NCBI GenBank assembly: GCA_964459465.1
Contig: CAYWLR010000016.1
Coordinates: forward strand, 13,107-77,106
Reading direction: 5' to 3'
Source: CALAMC01 sp964459465
Lineage (GTDB): Bacteria; Zixibacteria; MSB-5A5; GN15; PGXB01
DNA: 64,000 nt
The notes under the pieces are model-generated. The model did no database searches and was not told the DNA's origin. It was given only the letters and a program-made list of their open reading frames with translations. This document shows positions 50,469 through 58,944 of the stretch, one piece after another; position 1 is the stretch's first letter; each line of letters opens with the position of its first letter. The position numbers and the translations under genes are program-made.

Positions 50469-50587
50469 AAGCTTCTGTTTCTCGTTTTCATGGGTTTAAT
50501 GAGAATAATAGCGCTCACGCAACGGGCAAAATGACTTTCGGCACTCGACAACAGGCTCATTAGCATTTTTTAAATATAGGAGGCATT

Positions 50588-52798
50588 ATGACCAACCAAA
50601 ACAAGGATGGTACGGGAAAATGCCCGGTGACGGGCATGACCGGCAGCCCGACTTCGGGCCGCGGTACTTCCAACCGTGACTGGTGGCCGAATCAACTGAA
50701 TTTAAGGATTCTTCACCAGCATTCTAACAAATCCAATCCGATGGGACAGGATTTCAGCTACGCCAGGGAGTTCAAGAAACTGGACTTCAAAGCCCTGAAA
50801 AAAGACCTTTATGCTTTGATGACCAACTCGCAGGAGTGGTGGCCGGCTGACTATGGTCACTACGGGGGACTGTTCATCCGCATGGCCTGGCACAGCGCGG
50901 GCACCTATCGCATGGGTGATGGCCGCGGCGGCGGGGGGACAGGAAACCAGCGCTTTGCGCCGCTTAACAGCTGGCCGGACAACGTGAATCTCGACAAGGC
51001 GCGCCGACTGCTGTGGCCGATCAAACAAAAGTATGGCAAAAAGATATCGTGGGCCGATCTCATGATCCTTGCCGGCAATTGCGCTTTGGAGTCGATGGGA
51101 TTCAAAACCTTCGGTTTCGCCGGCGGGCGCGCGGACATCTGGGAGCCGGAAGAAGACATCTATTGGGGCTCCGAGGCCGAATGGCTTGGTGACAAACGCT
51201 ATTCCGGTGACCGGGACCTGGAAAACCCGCTTGCCGCCGTGCAAATGGGGCTGATCTATGTGAACCCGGAAGGACCGAATGGCAACCCCGATCCGGTCGC
51301 CTCCGGCCGCGACGTTCGCGAGACCTTCGCGCGCATGGCCATGAACGATGAAGAAACCGTGGCACTCGTCGCCGGCGGGCATACTTTCGGCAAGTGTCAT
51401 GGTGCGGCTCCGGCGTCCCATTTGGGGCCGGAACCCGAAGCCGCTCCCATTGAGGAGCAGGGGCTCGGTTGGAAGAGCCGTTATAAAAGCGGCAAAGGCG
51501 GCGATACGATCACCAGTGGCATCGAAGGCGCCTGGAAGCCGAACCCGACCAAATGGGACATGGGTTATTTGAAAGTGCTGTTCAAATACGACTGGGAACT
51601 GGTTAAAAGCCCGGCGGGTGCCAATCAGTGGTTGGCCAAAGACGTGGCTGAAGAAGACATGGTCGTTGACGCGCACGATCCATTAAAAAAACACCGGCCC
51701 ATGATGACCACAGCGGATCTCTCGTTGAAGTTTGACCCCATTTACGCACCGATCGCTCGGCGTTATCTTGAGAATCCCAGGGAGTTCGCGGATGCCTTCG
51801 CGCGGGCGTGGTTCAAACTGACCCACCGCGACATGGGGCCCCGCTCACGTTATCTCGGCCCGGAGGTTCCCGCCAAGGAACTCATCTGGCAGGACCCCAT
51901 TCCTGATGTCAATCACAAACTGATCAACAAGCAGGACATTGCTTCCCTCAAGAGCAAGATTCTGGCATCGGGACTGTCCGTGTCGGAGCTGGTTTCGACC
52001 GCCTGGGCGTCGGCGTCCACTTTCCGCGGTTCCGACATGCGCGGAGGCGCCAACGGTGCCCGCATTCGCCTGGCGCCGCAGAAGGATTGGGAAGTCAATC
52101 AGCCTGATAGGCTCGCGAAGGTACTGAAAACTCTGGAGCGTATCCAGAAAGAATTCAACAAATCCCAGTCCGGCGACAAGAAAGTTTCGTTGGCGGATTT
52201 GATCGTTCTGGGTGGTTGCGCGGGCATCGAGAAGGCGGCAAAAAACGCCGGCCATAAAATTGCGGTTCCCTTCACGCCGGGACGCATGGATGCTTCACAG
52301 AAACAGACCGATGCGGCATCTTTCGGTGTCCTTGAGCCAAAAGCCGATGGTTTCCGCAATTACCTCAAGGCCAAATACAGCGTACGGCCGGAGGAGTTGC
52401 TGATTGATAAGGCGCAACTGCTGACACTGACCGCGCCGGAGATGACCGTTCTCATCGGCGGCTTGCGTGTCCTGGGCGCCAACTACGGGGGCTCCAAACA
52501 TGGCGTTTTCACCGGGCGGCCGGAGACACTCACCAATGACTTCTTCGTGAATCTCCTCGACATGAACACCGCGTGGATGCCGACCGCGGAAGATGCGGAC
52601 GTGTTCGAGGGGCGTGATCGTGCAACGGGCGAACGCAAGTGGACCGGCACCCGTGTCGACCTCGTCTTCGGTTCGAACTCCCAGCTCCGGGCTCTGGCCG
52701 AAGTCTATGCATGCGCGGACTCGCAGGAGAAATTCCTGCACGACTTCGTGGCGGCGTGGAACAAAGTCATGAATCTCGATCGCTTCGACCTGGCATAA
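50588..52798 (+). CDS. katG: Catalase-peroxidase
   Basis: 736 residues, full length. Distal heme pocket R98, W101, H102 (RMAWHSAGTYR), proximal H265 in GGHTFGKCHG. The residues that form the Met-Tyr-Trp adduct needed for catalase activity are all present: W101, Y224 (GLIYVNPEG) and M250 (ARMAMNDE). The C-terminal half is the usual degenerate duplicated peroxidase domain. It removes hydrogen peroxide in the cytoplasm. GGAGG lies just before ATG 50588. It is 158 bases after the Fur-family gene, and a palindrome lies in between. The codon and base composition is slightly more GC-rich than its left neighbours; katG is often transferred. Confidence 0.97.
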   Translation: MTNQNKDGTGKCPVTGMTGSPTSGRGTSNRDWWPNQLNLRILHQHSNKSNPMGQDFSYAREFKKLDFKALKKDLYALMTNSQEWWPADYGHYGGLFIRMAWHSAGTYRMGDGRGGGGTGNQRFAPLNSWPDNVNLDKARRLLWPIKQKYGKKISWADLMILAGNCALESMGFKTFGFAGGRADIWEPEEDIYWGSEAEWLGDKRYSGDRDLENPLAAVQMGLIYVNPEGPNGNPDPVASGRDVRETFARMAMNDEETVALVAGGHTFGKCHGAAPASHLGPEPEAAPIEEQGLGWKSRYKSGKGGDTITSGIEGAWKPNPTKWDMGYLKVLFKYDWELVKSPAGANQWLAKDVAEEDMVVDAHDPLKKHRPMMTTADLSLKFDPIYAPIARRYLENPREFADAFARAWFKLTHRDMGPRSRYLGPEVPAKELIWQDPIPDVNHKLINKQDIASLKSKILASGLSVSELVSTAWASASTFRGSDMRGGANGARIRLAPQKDWEVNQPDRLAKVLKTLERIQKEFNKSQSGDKKVSLADLIVLGGCAGIEKAAKNAGHKIAVPFTPGRMDASQKQTDAASFGVLEPKADGFRNYLKAKYSVRPEELLIDKAQLLTLTAPEMTVLIGGLRVLGANYGGSKHGVFTGRPETLTNDFFVNLLDMNTAWMPTAEDADVFEGRDRATGERKWTGTRVDLVFGSNSQLRALAEVYACADSQEKFLHDFVAAWNKVMNLDRFDLA

Positions 52799-52820
52799 GC
52801 CCAAAGAAGGACGCGAATAA

Positions 52821-52849
52821 TCAGGAGGTTGACAGTGTCAACCTCCTGA
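52821..52849. other. Perfect 13-bp hairpin after katG
   Basis: TCAGGAGGTTGAC pairs with GTCAACCTCCTGA around AGT (52821-52849), 22 bases after the katG stop. No T tract follows, so it may be an mRNA-stabilising or weak terminator structure. Confidence 0.6.
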
Positions 52850-53086
52850 ATTTAGTCAGAAAGGTCCGGCATGGGTGGCAACGATGCGGATCTTCACAAG
52901 CCGCCCGGCAGGCAATAAAACCTCCTGCGGTTATGGTCGATACGCTTGTAAAAGACGATTTATTCAATCCTGCCTATAGCCTTGGTTTCGTTTGACATTC
53001 CAATAAAGACCGCTTATCTTTTTTTAGGATTCTTTATTATACGACGGGTGCTTTTATTTCGGTTGACCTTGTTGCGGGAGGGTATT

Positions 53087-53653
53087 ATGCAAATTCGGAA
53101 GCCTGATATTCACATATCGGTTTTTCTTTTAATTATAGCTGCTTTAATACTTACGGCCGGTTGCTCCGACGACAAACCGACATCATCCATACAATATGGC
53201 TGGGCGCCCCTCGAAACGGGCATAGATAATGCTGTAGTTTCCCTTGCCGTCTATGATAACAAGCTGATTGCGGGAGGCGCATTCACTGCCGCTGGCGCAG
53301 TGAGTGCCAATCGTATTGCAGTCTGGAATGATACGGCCTGGAGTACCTTTGGGACGGGATTTGACTATGGCGTTTTTTCACTCACTGTTTTTGACAACAA
53401 ACTGATCGCAGGTGGACGGTTCACCACCGCTGATGCGGTGAGTGCCAGCGCCATGGCGGCCTGGGATGGTTCATCCTGGGCGCCCCTGGGCACCGGTATG
53501 AACTACCCTGCCGATGTCGCACGTGTATGGGTTCTTTCTGTATTTGACGCCAAGCTCATAGCCGGCGGTTATTTCACCGAAGCTGGGGGGTGGGTGCCAG
53601 CCGTATTGCGGCCTGGGATGGTTCGTCTTGGACGCCGCTCGGGGCCGGCATGA
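53087..53653 (+). CDS. Repeat lipoprotein A, N-terminal part (frameshifted)
   Basis: Signal peptide with lipobox LTAGC (Cys at 25), start ATG 53087 with GGGAGGG. Then repeats of about 47 residues: L-TG-(D/N)..V.SL.VYDNKLIAGG.FT.A..VSA..IA.WD...W. This is a beta-propeller-like pattern (tandem WG-type repeats). After GGYFTEAGG the frame is lost at a six-G run (53585-53590): it reads WVPAVLRPG and stops. The continuing repeats resume in the -1 frame (53590-54195). One extra G would restore the gene. Function unknown; probably a surface-exposed lipoprotein. Confidence 0.7.
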   Translation: MQIRKPDIHISVFLLIIAALILTAGCSDDKPTSSIQYGWAPLETGIDNAVVSLAVYDNKLIAGGAFTAAGAVSANRIAVWNDTAWSTFGTGFDYGVFSLTVFDNKLIAGGRFTTADAVSASAMAAWDGSSWAPLGTGMNYPADVARVWVLSVFDAKLIAGGYFTEAGGWVPAVLRPGMVRLGRRSGPA

Positions 53654-54195
53654 CCTACCCGGGCTCCGAGCCAAGCGTTAATGCTTTGACTACCTATGGC
53701 AACCTGCTGATTGCTGGGGGTTATTTCAGTACTGCTGGCGGGGTGGCTGCCAACAACATTGCGGCTTGGAATGGCTCGTCATGGGCGCCCCTCGGTACAG
53801 GGCTGAATCACTTTGTTCTCGCCCTCACCGTCTATGAAAACATGCTGATTGCCGGGGGGGAGTTCAGCACGGCCGGTGGTGTCGCCGCTAATCGCATAGC
53901 CGCCTGGGATGGCTCATCCTGGACTACCCTCGGGACAGGTTTTGATGGCGACGTTTCAGCTCTCTGTGTTTATGAAAACCAACTGATTGCCGGAGGCAAC
54001 TTCACTACCGCCGGAGGGGTAAGTGCCCATCACATTGCAACTTGGAATGGCTCGTCATGGGTCCCTCTCGAAACCGGTATGGATAACGATATCAGTGCGC
54101 TCACGGTTTTTGGCAACAAACTGATTGCCGGAGGCTATTTCACCACCGCCGGGGGTGTCAATGCCGAAAATATCGCCGGCTGGGGACCGAAATAA
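53590..54195 (+). CDS. Repeat lipoprotein A, C-terminal part (frameshifted)
   Basis: 201 residues of the same roughly 47-residue repeats, beginning inside a repeat (GASRIAAWDGSSWTPLGAG) and ending with VNAENIAGWGPK. Without signal peptide or proper start, it is the continuation of 53087-53653 after a one-base homopolymer difference. The ending WGPK is identical to that of the next gene, so the two lipoproteins are tandem paralogues. Confidence 0.7.
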   Translation: MGASRIAAWDGSSWTPLGAGMTYPGSEPSVNALTTYGNLLIAGGYFSTAGGVAANNIAAWNGSSWAPLGTGLNHFVLALTVYENMLIAGGEFSTAGGVAANRIAAWDGSSWTTLGTGFDGDVSALCVYENQLIAGGNFTTAGGVSAHHIATWNGSSWVPLETGMDNDISALTVFGNKLIAGGYFTTAGGVNAENIAGWGPK

Positions 54196-54226
54196 ATAAC
54201 AATCATATTGAACAGGATGAATGAAT

Positions 54227-55351
54227 ATGAAGAGATTACCGTTTTCCATTTCTGCTGTTAACTTTACCCTGATCATCGCCGTCTTGCTGGTTTCCGGTTG
54301 TTCCGATGATGATAATCCGGCTTCATCCAAAGAATACGTCTGGGAGACCCTCGGGACGGGCATGAACAACACCGTTTTTTCCCTCGCCGTCTATGGCAAC
54401 ACACTAATGGCCGGCGGCTATTTTACCACGGCCGGAGGTGTAAGTGCCAGTCACATTGCCGCCTGGGACGGTTCCGAGTGGTCGCCAATCGGGACAGGAA
54501 TATACAAGGAATATCATGTTACGGATCAGAACGAGGCAAGCAAAAATGGTATTTGCGCTGAAGCCCTAGTCGTCTATGGAAACAGTCTGATTGCCGCGGG
54601 CACAATCACGGAAGCCGGCGGGGTGAGTGTCAACAACATCGCGGCCTGGGATGGTTCGTCATGGGCGGCCCTCAGTTCAGGTCTGATCGGCTCTGTCGGC
54701 GATCTCACGGTCTATGACGGCAAGCTGATCGCCGGAGGGGGGATTTCTTTAGCCGGAGGAGCAATTGTCCAGAATATTGCGGCCTGGAACGGCTCGTCAT
54801 GGGCGGCTCTCAGCTCTGGTATTAATGGCTACGTGTATAGTCTGGCGGTTTATGACAACAAGCTGATTGCCGGGGGGTACTTCACTACCGCTGGAGGAGT
54901 AATTGTCCAGAATATCGCGTCCTGGAATGGCTCATCTTGGGCACCCCTCGGCTCGGGTCTCAATGATGTCGTTCACAGCCTCATGGTTTATGATGGTAAA
55001 TTGATTGCCGGAGGCTCGTTTTACACGGCCGGCGGGGCGAGCGCCAATTACATTGCGGCCTGGGATGGCTCGTCATGGGTGTCCCTTGGCACAGGCATGA
55101 ATAGCTATGTTTCCGCTCTCGCGATCTATGATGATAAACTAATTGCCGGAGGGGGATTTACGATGGCAGGTGGCGAGAGTGCGAATCACATTGCGGTCTG
55201 GGATGGCTCAACATGGTCGTCACTCGGCACCGGTATGGATAACACTGTAAGAGCATTCACCGTTTATAACAACAAGCTGATTGCCGCAGGCTCATTTACC
55301 ACCGCCGGCGATGTGAGCGCCAATCGCATTGCGGCCTGGGGCCCGAAATAG
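54227..55351 (+). CDS. Repeat lipoprotein B, intact paralogue
   Basis: 374 residues from ATG 54227; AGGA is nine bases upstream, while the ATG at 54221 is too close to it. The lipobox LVSGC precedes a SDDDNPASS linker. About seven to eight repeats of 40-47 residues follow with the consensus SLxVYDNKLIAGGxFTTAGGVxAxxIAAWDGSSWxxLGxG. The spacing suggests a beta-propeller. It is a tandem copy of the frameshifted gene 31 bases upstream. No catalytic residues are seen. Probable role at the cell surface, unknown ligand. Confidence 0.8.
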   Translation: MKRLPFSISAVNFTLIIAVLLVSGCSDDDNPASSKEYVWETLGTGMNNTVFSLAVYGNTLMAGGYFTTAGGVSASHIAAWDGSEWSPIGTGIYKEYHVTDQNEASKNGICAEALVVYGNSLIAAGTITEAGGVSVNNIAAWDGSSWAALSSGLIGSVGDLTVYDGKLIAGGGISLAGGAIVQNIAAWNGSSWAALSSGINGYVYSLAVYDNKLIAGGYFTTAGGVIVQNIASWNGSSWAPLGSGLNDVVHSLMVYDGKLIAGGSFYTAGGASANYIAAWDGSSWVSLGTGMNSYVSALAIYDDKLIAGGGFTMAGGESANHIAVWDGSTWSSLGTGMDNTVRAFTVYNNKLIAAGSFTTAGDVSANRIAAWGPK

Positions 55352-55382
55352 CATTCCGCCCAACCAGTTCCTGTTAACGGCG

Positions 55383-55412
55383 CAAAAACAAAGACCCCGG
55401 CTACAACCGAGG
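55383..55412 (-). terminator. Terminator of the clp operon
   Basis: Stem CCCCGG (55395-55400) with CCGAGG (55407-55412), one G-U pair in the minus-strand RNA, then a U-rich stretch from 55393 down. It lies about 75 bases after the clpX stop. Confidence 0.6.
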
Positions 55413-55486
55413 CCTTCAAAGTCTATGGCGGCCCGGGCGAGACGCGAACTCGTTATTTCTTCGATTTATATGAAATGACGAATTGA

Positions 55487-56782
55487 CTACGCCGATTGCT
55501 TGCGTTGCTTGCGCACAAACTTCGGCTCGGCGCCGGCCGTGATGACTTCCGGCGTTATGATCACTTCGGATATGTCCCGCCGCGAGGGACTCTCATACAT
55601 GATATCGAGCATCGCCTTCTCGAAAATCGCTCGAAGCGCCCGCGCCCCGGTCTTTTTGGTCTCGGCGATCGCAACCGCCTCCCACAACGCCTCCTGCTCG
55701 AATGTCAACTTGATGCCTTCCATCTTGAACAGCTTTTGGTACTGCTTGGTAATGGCGTTCTGGGGCTCGGTCAAAATCGAAAACAGGGCGTTTTTATCGA
55801 GTGGCCGAAGCGGCGCCACCACCGGCAGACGCCCGATCAGCTCCGGTATCAGACCGAACTGGAGCAAGTCCTGCGGTTCGGTGTAATCGAGAATCTCCGG
55901 AGTATTGTTATTCAAATTCAGATTTTCGGCGTCGAAACCGACCTGTTTTTTACCGACCCGCCGCGCAACGATCTTTTCCAGACCTTCGAATGCCCCGCCG
56001 CAGATGAACAGAATATTCGAAGTGTCAATCGGGACAAACGACTGCTCCGGGTGTTTGCGGCCGCCTTTGGGCGGTATGTTGGCAATTGTACCTTCAAGGA
56101 TTTTTAACAGACCCTGCTGGACACCCTCGCCGGAAACATCGCGGGTGATCGACGGGTTGCCGTCGGTGCGGGCGATCTTGTCGAGTTCATCGATATAAAT
56201 TATCCCGCGTTCGGTCCGTGCCTGATTGTAATTTGAGGCCTGATACAATCTGACCAGAATATTTTCGACATCCTCGCCGACATACCCGGCCTCAGTCAGG
56301 ACGGTAGCGTCGGCGATGGAGAACGGTACCTGCAAAAACTTGGCCAGCGTCCGGGCGATAAGCGTCTTGCCCGTGCCGGTCGGGCCGATCAAAAGAATAT
56401 TTGATTTTTCCAGCTCGACATTGGAGCCCCTGTTTTTCTCGCGTCCACCGGCGGCCAGGTCGTTGATACGTTTGTAATGATTATAAACGGCCACCGCGAC
56501 ATTGCGTTTGGCGTATTCCTGCCCGATGACATATTTATCGAGAAAGCCCTTGATTTCGGTCGGCTTGGGGACCTCGAATGTTTCCTGGGCGTCACCGGCG
56601 TCGGGTGTCGTCTCCATTATGTCATGACACAACGTCACGCATTCATTACAGATGAACGCCTCGTAACCGGCGAACAGACGTTTTACTTTCGAGGCCGGTT
56701 TACCGCAGAAGTTGCAGCGATGATGAGTACCGTAACCGCCCGAATCGTCCGATGATTTTTTATTCGTGGGCTTGTCGGCCAT
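55487..56782 (-). CDS. clpX: ATP-dependent Clp protease ATP-binding subunit ClpX
   Basis: 431 residues. N-terminal zinc-binding domain with CNFCGKP and CNECV; AAA+ core with Walker A GPTGTGKT, Walker B IIYIDELDKI and the sensor/arginine-finger region GLIPELIGRLP; C-terminal lid with GARALRAIFE. It unfolds tagged proteins and feeds them to ClpP. Six bases separate it from clpP upstream, so they are cotranscribed in the common tig-clpP-clpX order. The last gene of the run, with a terminator after it. Confidence 0.97.
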   Translation of the reverse strand: MADKPTNKKSSDDSGGYGTHHRCNFCGKPASKVKRLFAGYEAFICNECVTLCHDIMETTPDAGDAQETFEVPKPTEIKGFLDKYVIGQEYAKRNVAVAVYNHYKRINDLAAGGREKNRGSNVELEKSNILLIGPTGTGKTLIARTLAKFLQVPFSIADATVLTEAGYVGEDVENILVRLYQASNYNQARTERGIIYIDELDKIARTDGNPSITRDVSGEGVQQGLLKILEGTIANIPPKGGRKHPEQSFVPIDTSNILFICGGAFEGLEKIVARRVGKKQVGFDAENLNLNNNTPEILDYTEPQDLLQFGLIPELIGRLPVVAPLRPLDKNALFSILTEPQNAITKQYQKLFKMEGIKLTFEQEALWEAVAIAETKKTGARALRAIFEKAMLDIMYESPSRRDISEVIITPEVITAGAEPKFVRKQRKQSA

Positions 56783-56788
56783 ATCAAC

Positions 56789-57385
56789 CTATTTCTTTTC
56801 TTTGCGACCGAATTCGTAAATCTTGTCGATCAATCCATATTTCATCGCTTCGTCGGCCGACATGAAATTATTGCGGTCGGTGTCCTTTTCGATTATCTCG
56901 ATCGGCTGCCCGGTATGGTACGACAGCAGTTCGTTGAGATGCTTTTTAGTTTTGACGAACTCCTTGGTCATGATTTCGATGTCGGACACCTGTCCCTGGG
57001 TTCCGGCCATCGGCTGGTGAATCATGATGCGCGAGTTGGGCAAGGCCGCCCGTTTGCCTTTGGTTCCGGCGGTCAGAAGAAACGAGCCCATCGACGCCGC
57101 CAGACCCATGCAGGTCGTGGCGATATCCGGCTTGACAAACTGCATCGTGTCATAGATGGCCATGCCGGCCGTGACCGATCCGCCCGGGGAGTTGATGTAT
57201 ATGTAGATGTCCTTTTCCGGGTCTTCGGCTTCCAGAAAGAGAAGCTGGGCGATGACCAGGTTGGCCAGATGATCCTCTATCGGGGCGCCGATGAATATGA
57301 TTCGGTCTTTTAAAAGCCGCGAGTATATATCATAGGCGCGTTCGCCGCGTCCAGTCTGTTCGACCACCATTGGTACCAAAGTCAT
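56789..57385 (-). CDS. clpP: ATP-dependent Clp protease proteolytic subunit ClpP
   Basis: 198 residues. The Ser of GLAASMGSFLL, the His of RIMIHQPMAG and an Asp near 171 form the catalytic triad; MTLVPMVVEQTGRGERAYDIYSRLLKDRIIF is the standard ClpP N-terminal half. The start codon shares its first base with the stop codon of tig (TAATG), and clpX follows after six bases, giving tight coupling. It assembles as two heptamers with ClpX. Confidence 0.98.
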   Translation of the reverse strand: MTLVPMVVEQTGRGERAYDIYSRLLKDRIIFIGAPIEDHLANLVIAQLLFLEAEDPEKDIYIYINSPGGSVTAGMAIYDTMQFVKPDIATTCMGLAASMGSFLLTAGTKGKRAALPNSRIMIHQPMAGTQGQVSDIEIMTKEFVKTKKHLNELLSYHTGQPIEIIEKDTDRNNFMSADEAMKYGLIDKIYEFGRKEKK

Positions 57386-58689
57386 TACTTTTCCTCCGTG
57401 CTATTGTCCGTCGTGTCCTTTTTCGGTTCGGGCGCGGGAGCGTCCACAAATTTCGCCCGGTTCTTCAGAAAGTCGAACACCTTGTCTTCGAGAATGGTTT
57501 CCTTAATCTCCTGGTTTCGTCCGGACTTGGACAAAACCTCTTTGGCCTTGTCAAACTCCATTTTATACCGTTCGGCAAAGCCTTTAATCCAATTTTCGGT
57601 ATCCGACGGCAAAACTTCAATTTTTTCCTGTTCGGCCAGCTTGTGCATCAGCATATCCCAGCGAAGCGAATTTTCGGCCAGAAGGCCATACTGCATGTCG
57701 AATGTCTTGTCATCGTATGGCTGGCGGTTTTTGCGGAAATCCTCTTTCATCGAATCCAGGTAATTGATCACCATCGCCTGCGGAACGGGAATCTCGTTTT
57801 TATTGAGAATCTGATCGCGCAGGGTTTCATGATAAAACTTCTCGAGGTCAAGCTCTTTTTGGCGCACCAGGTCCTGACGGATTTTCAAACGCAGTTCAAG
57901 ATATGTGCCCTGTTCGCCGATCGTCTTGACAAAAGAATCATCCATCGGCGGCAAAATTCTTTCTTTGACTTCTTTGACCGTGCATTTGAATTTGACCGTT
58001 TTCCCGGCGAATTTCTTCTGCGAATAATCGGCCGGGTAGCTGACCGTAATCTCCTTTTCATCCCCGGCTTTCATCCCGGGGAGTTGCTCGCGCAGTTCCT
58101 TGACCGTGTACTGGCTGGACAGCTCGACTTCGTTGTTTTCGAAACTGTCGCCGTCGAGAATTTTATCCGGGTCGTCCAGCTTGACCAGATCGACCGTCAG
58201 AACGTCGTCGCTTTGGGCGGCACGGGTCACCGTCCGCAATTCCGAATGTTTTTTACGCAAATAATCGACTACGGTTTGAAGTTCGTCGTCCTTGACCTCG
58301 ATTTTCTCCTTGGGCAGGGTCAAATCCGCGTATTCGACTTTTTCGATCACCGGCATAACTTCGACTTCGGCGACATACTTGAACGGCGCGCCTTCCTTGA
58401 GGTCGATTTCCGGGATGCGCGGGGGCGAAGCCACGTCGAGGCCGTTTTCTTTGATGGCCTGCGGATAGGAATCGTTGACCAGTTCCTGGATGACCTCGTC
58501 GCGGATGGCCTCCTGGAATTTGGTTTTGATAATGGCCAGGGGCGCTTTGCCCGGCCGGAACCCTTTGATATTGGCTTCCTTGCGGTATTTATGGTAGCGT
58601 TCGGCGAAGGCGGCGTCGACAATATCGGCCGGGATTTCGATTTCGATGGCGCGCTTGAGGCCGTCGGAGGATTTTATGGTAGCTTTCAA
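57385..58689 (-). CDS. tig: Trigger factor
   Basis: 434 residues: the ribosome-binding N-domain with signature GFRPGKAP, a central PPIase (FKBP-like) domain and a helical C-terminal arm region; the acidic/charged tail ends with EPKKDTTDNSTEEK. Trigger factor is the ribosome-associated chaperone that first meets nascent chains. The tail is short. The gene overlaps clpP by one base, and a tRNA-Leu gene lies 27 bases upstream on the same strand. Confidence 0.96.
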   Translation of the reverse strand: MKATIKSSDGLKRAIEIEIPADIVDAAFAERYHKYRKEANIKGFRPGKAPLAIIKTKFQEAIRDEVIQELVNDSYPQAIKENGLDVASPPRIPEIDLKEGAPFKYVAEVEVMPVIEKVEYADLTLPKEKIEVKDDELQTVVDYLRKKHSELRTVTRAAQSDDVLTVDLVKLDDPDKILDGDSFENNEVELSSQYTVKELREQLPGMKAGDEKEITVSYPADYSQKKFAGKTVKFKCTVKEVKERILPPMDDSFVKTIGEQGTYLELRLKIRQDLVRQKELDLEKFYHETLRDQILNKNEIPVPQAMVINYLDSMKEDFRKNRQPYDDKTFDMQYGLLAENSLRWDMLMHKLAEQEKIEVLPSDTENWIKGFAERYKMEFDKAKEVLSKSGRNQEIKETILEDKVFDFLKNRAKFVDAPAPEPKKDTTDNSTEEK

Positions 58690-58716
58690 ACCGTCAGTCC
58701 TTTCGTGTCAATTTTA

Positions 58717-58798
58717 TGCGAAAGGGGGGATTTGAACCCCCACCCCGTAAGGGACTGGATCCTAAATCCAGCGCGTCTGCCGATTCCGCCACTCTCGC
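58717..58798 (-). tRNA. tRNA-Leu (anticodon UAG)
   Basis: Minus-strand cloverleaf: acceptor GCGAGAG pairs with CTTTCGC (one G-U), D arm with GGCGGAATCGGCAGACG, anticodon stem CTGGA/TCCAG with loop TTTAGGA holding TAG, a long variable arm typical of tRNA-Leu, and a T arm GGGGGTTCAAATCCCCC. Discriminator A at 58717; no encoded CCA. It lies just upstream of tig and just past the end of the large helicase-nuclease gene, a position where islands often integrate. Confidence 0.95.
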
Positions 58799-58944
58799 AT
58801 CGGGCGGGGTGAATATACTTTTTTTGTCCGGGGATGTCAAGGCGGGGGAGAGGGGGGGAAAGGGTTTTAGAATTGGTTTACATCCCCCGACATAAAATGA
58901 CGGACCGGCCCGGCGGGGCCGAGTGGCCGGAGGCTATAGAGATT

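Noticed and set aside
55431..55452. Sequence resembling the reverse complement of a tRNA 3' end (TGGCGGCCCGGGCG...CGAACTCG)
   Set aside because: A T-arm-like hairpin can be drawn, but no anticodon or D arm follows within range; at most a relic, possibly chance.
57370..58812. 480-codon open frame on the plus strand opposite tig
   Set aside because: Exact antisense of trigger factor; its residues show the biased composition of a shadow frame and end inside the tRNA gene. No ribosome site or known domain.
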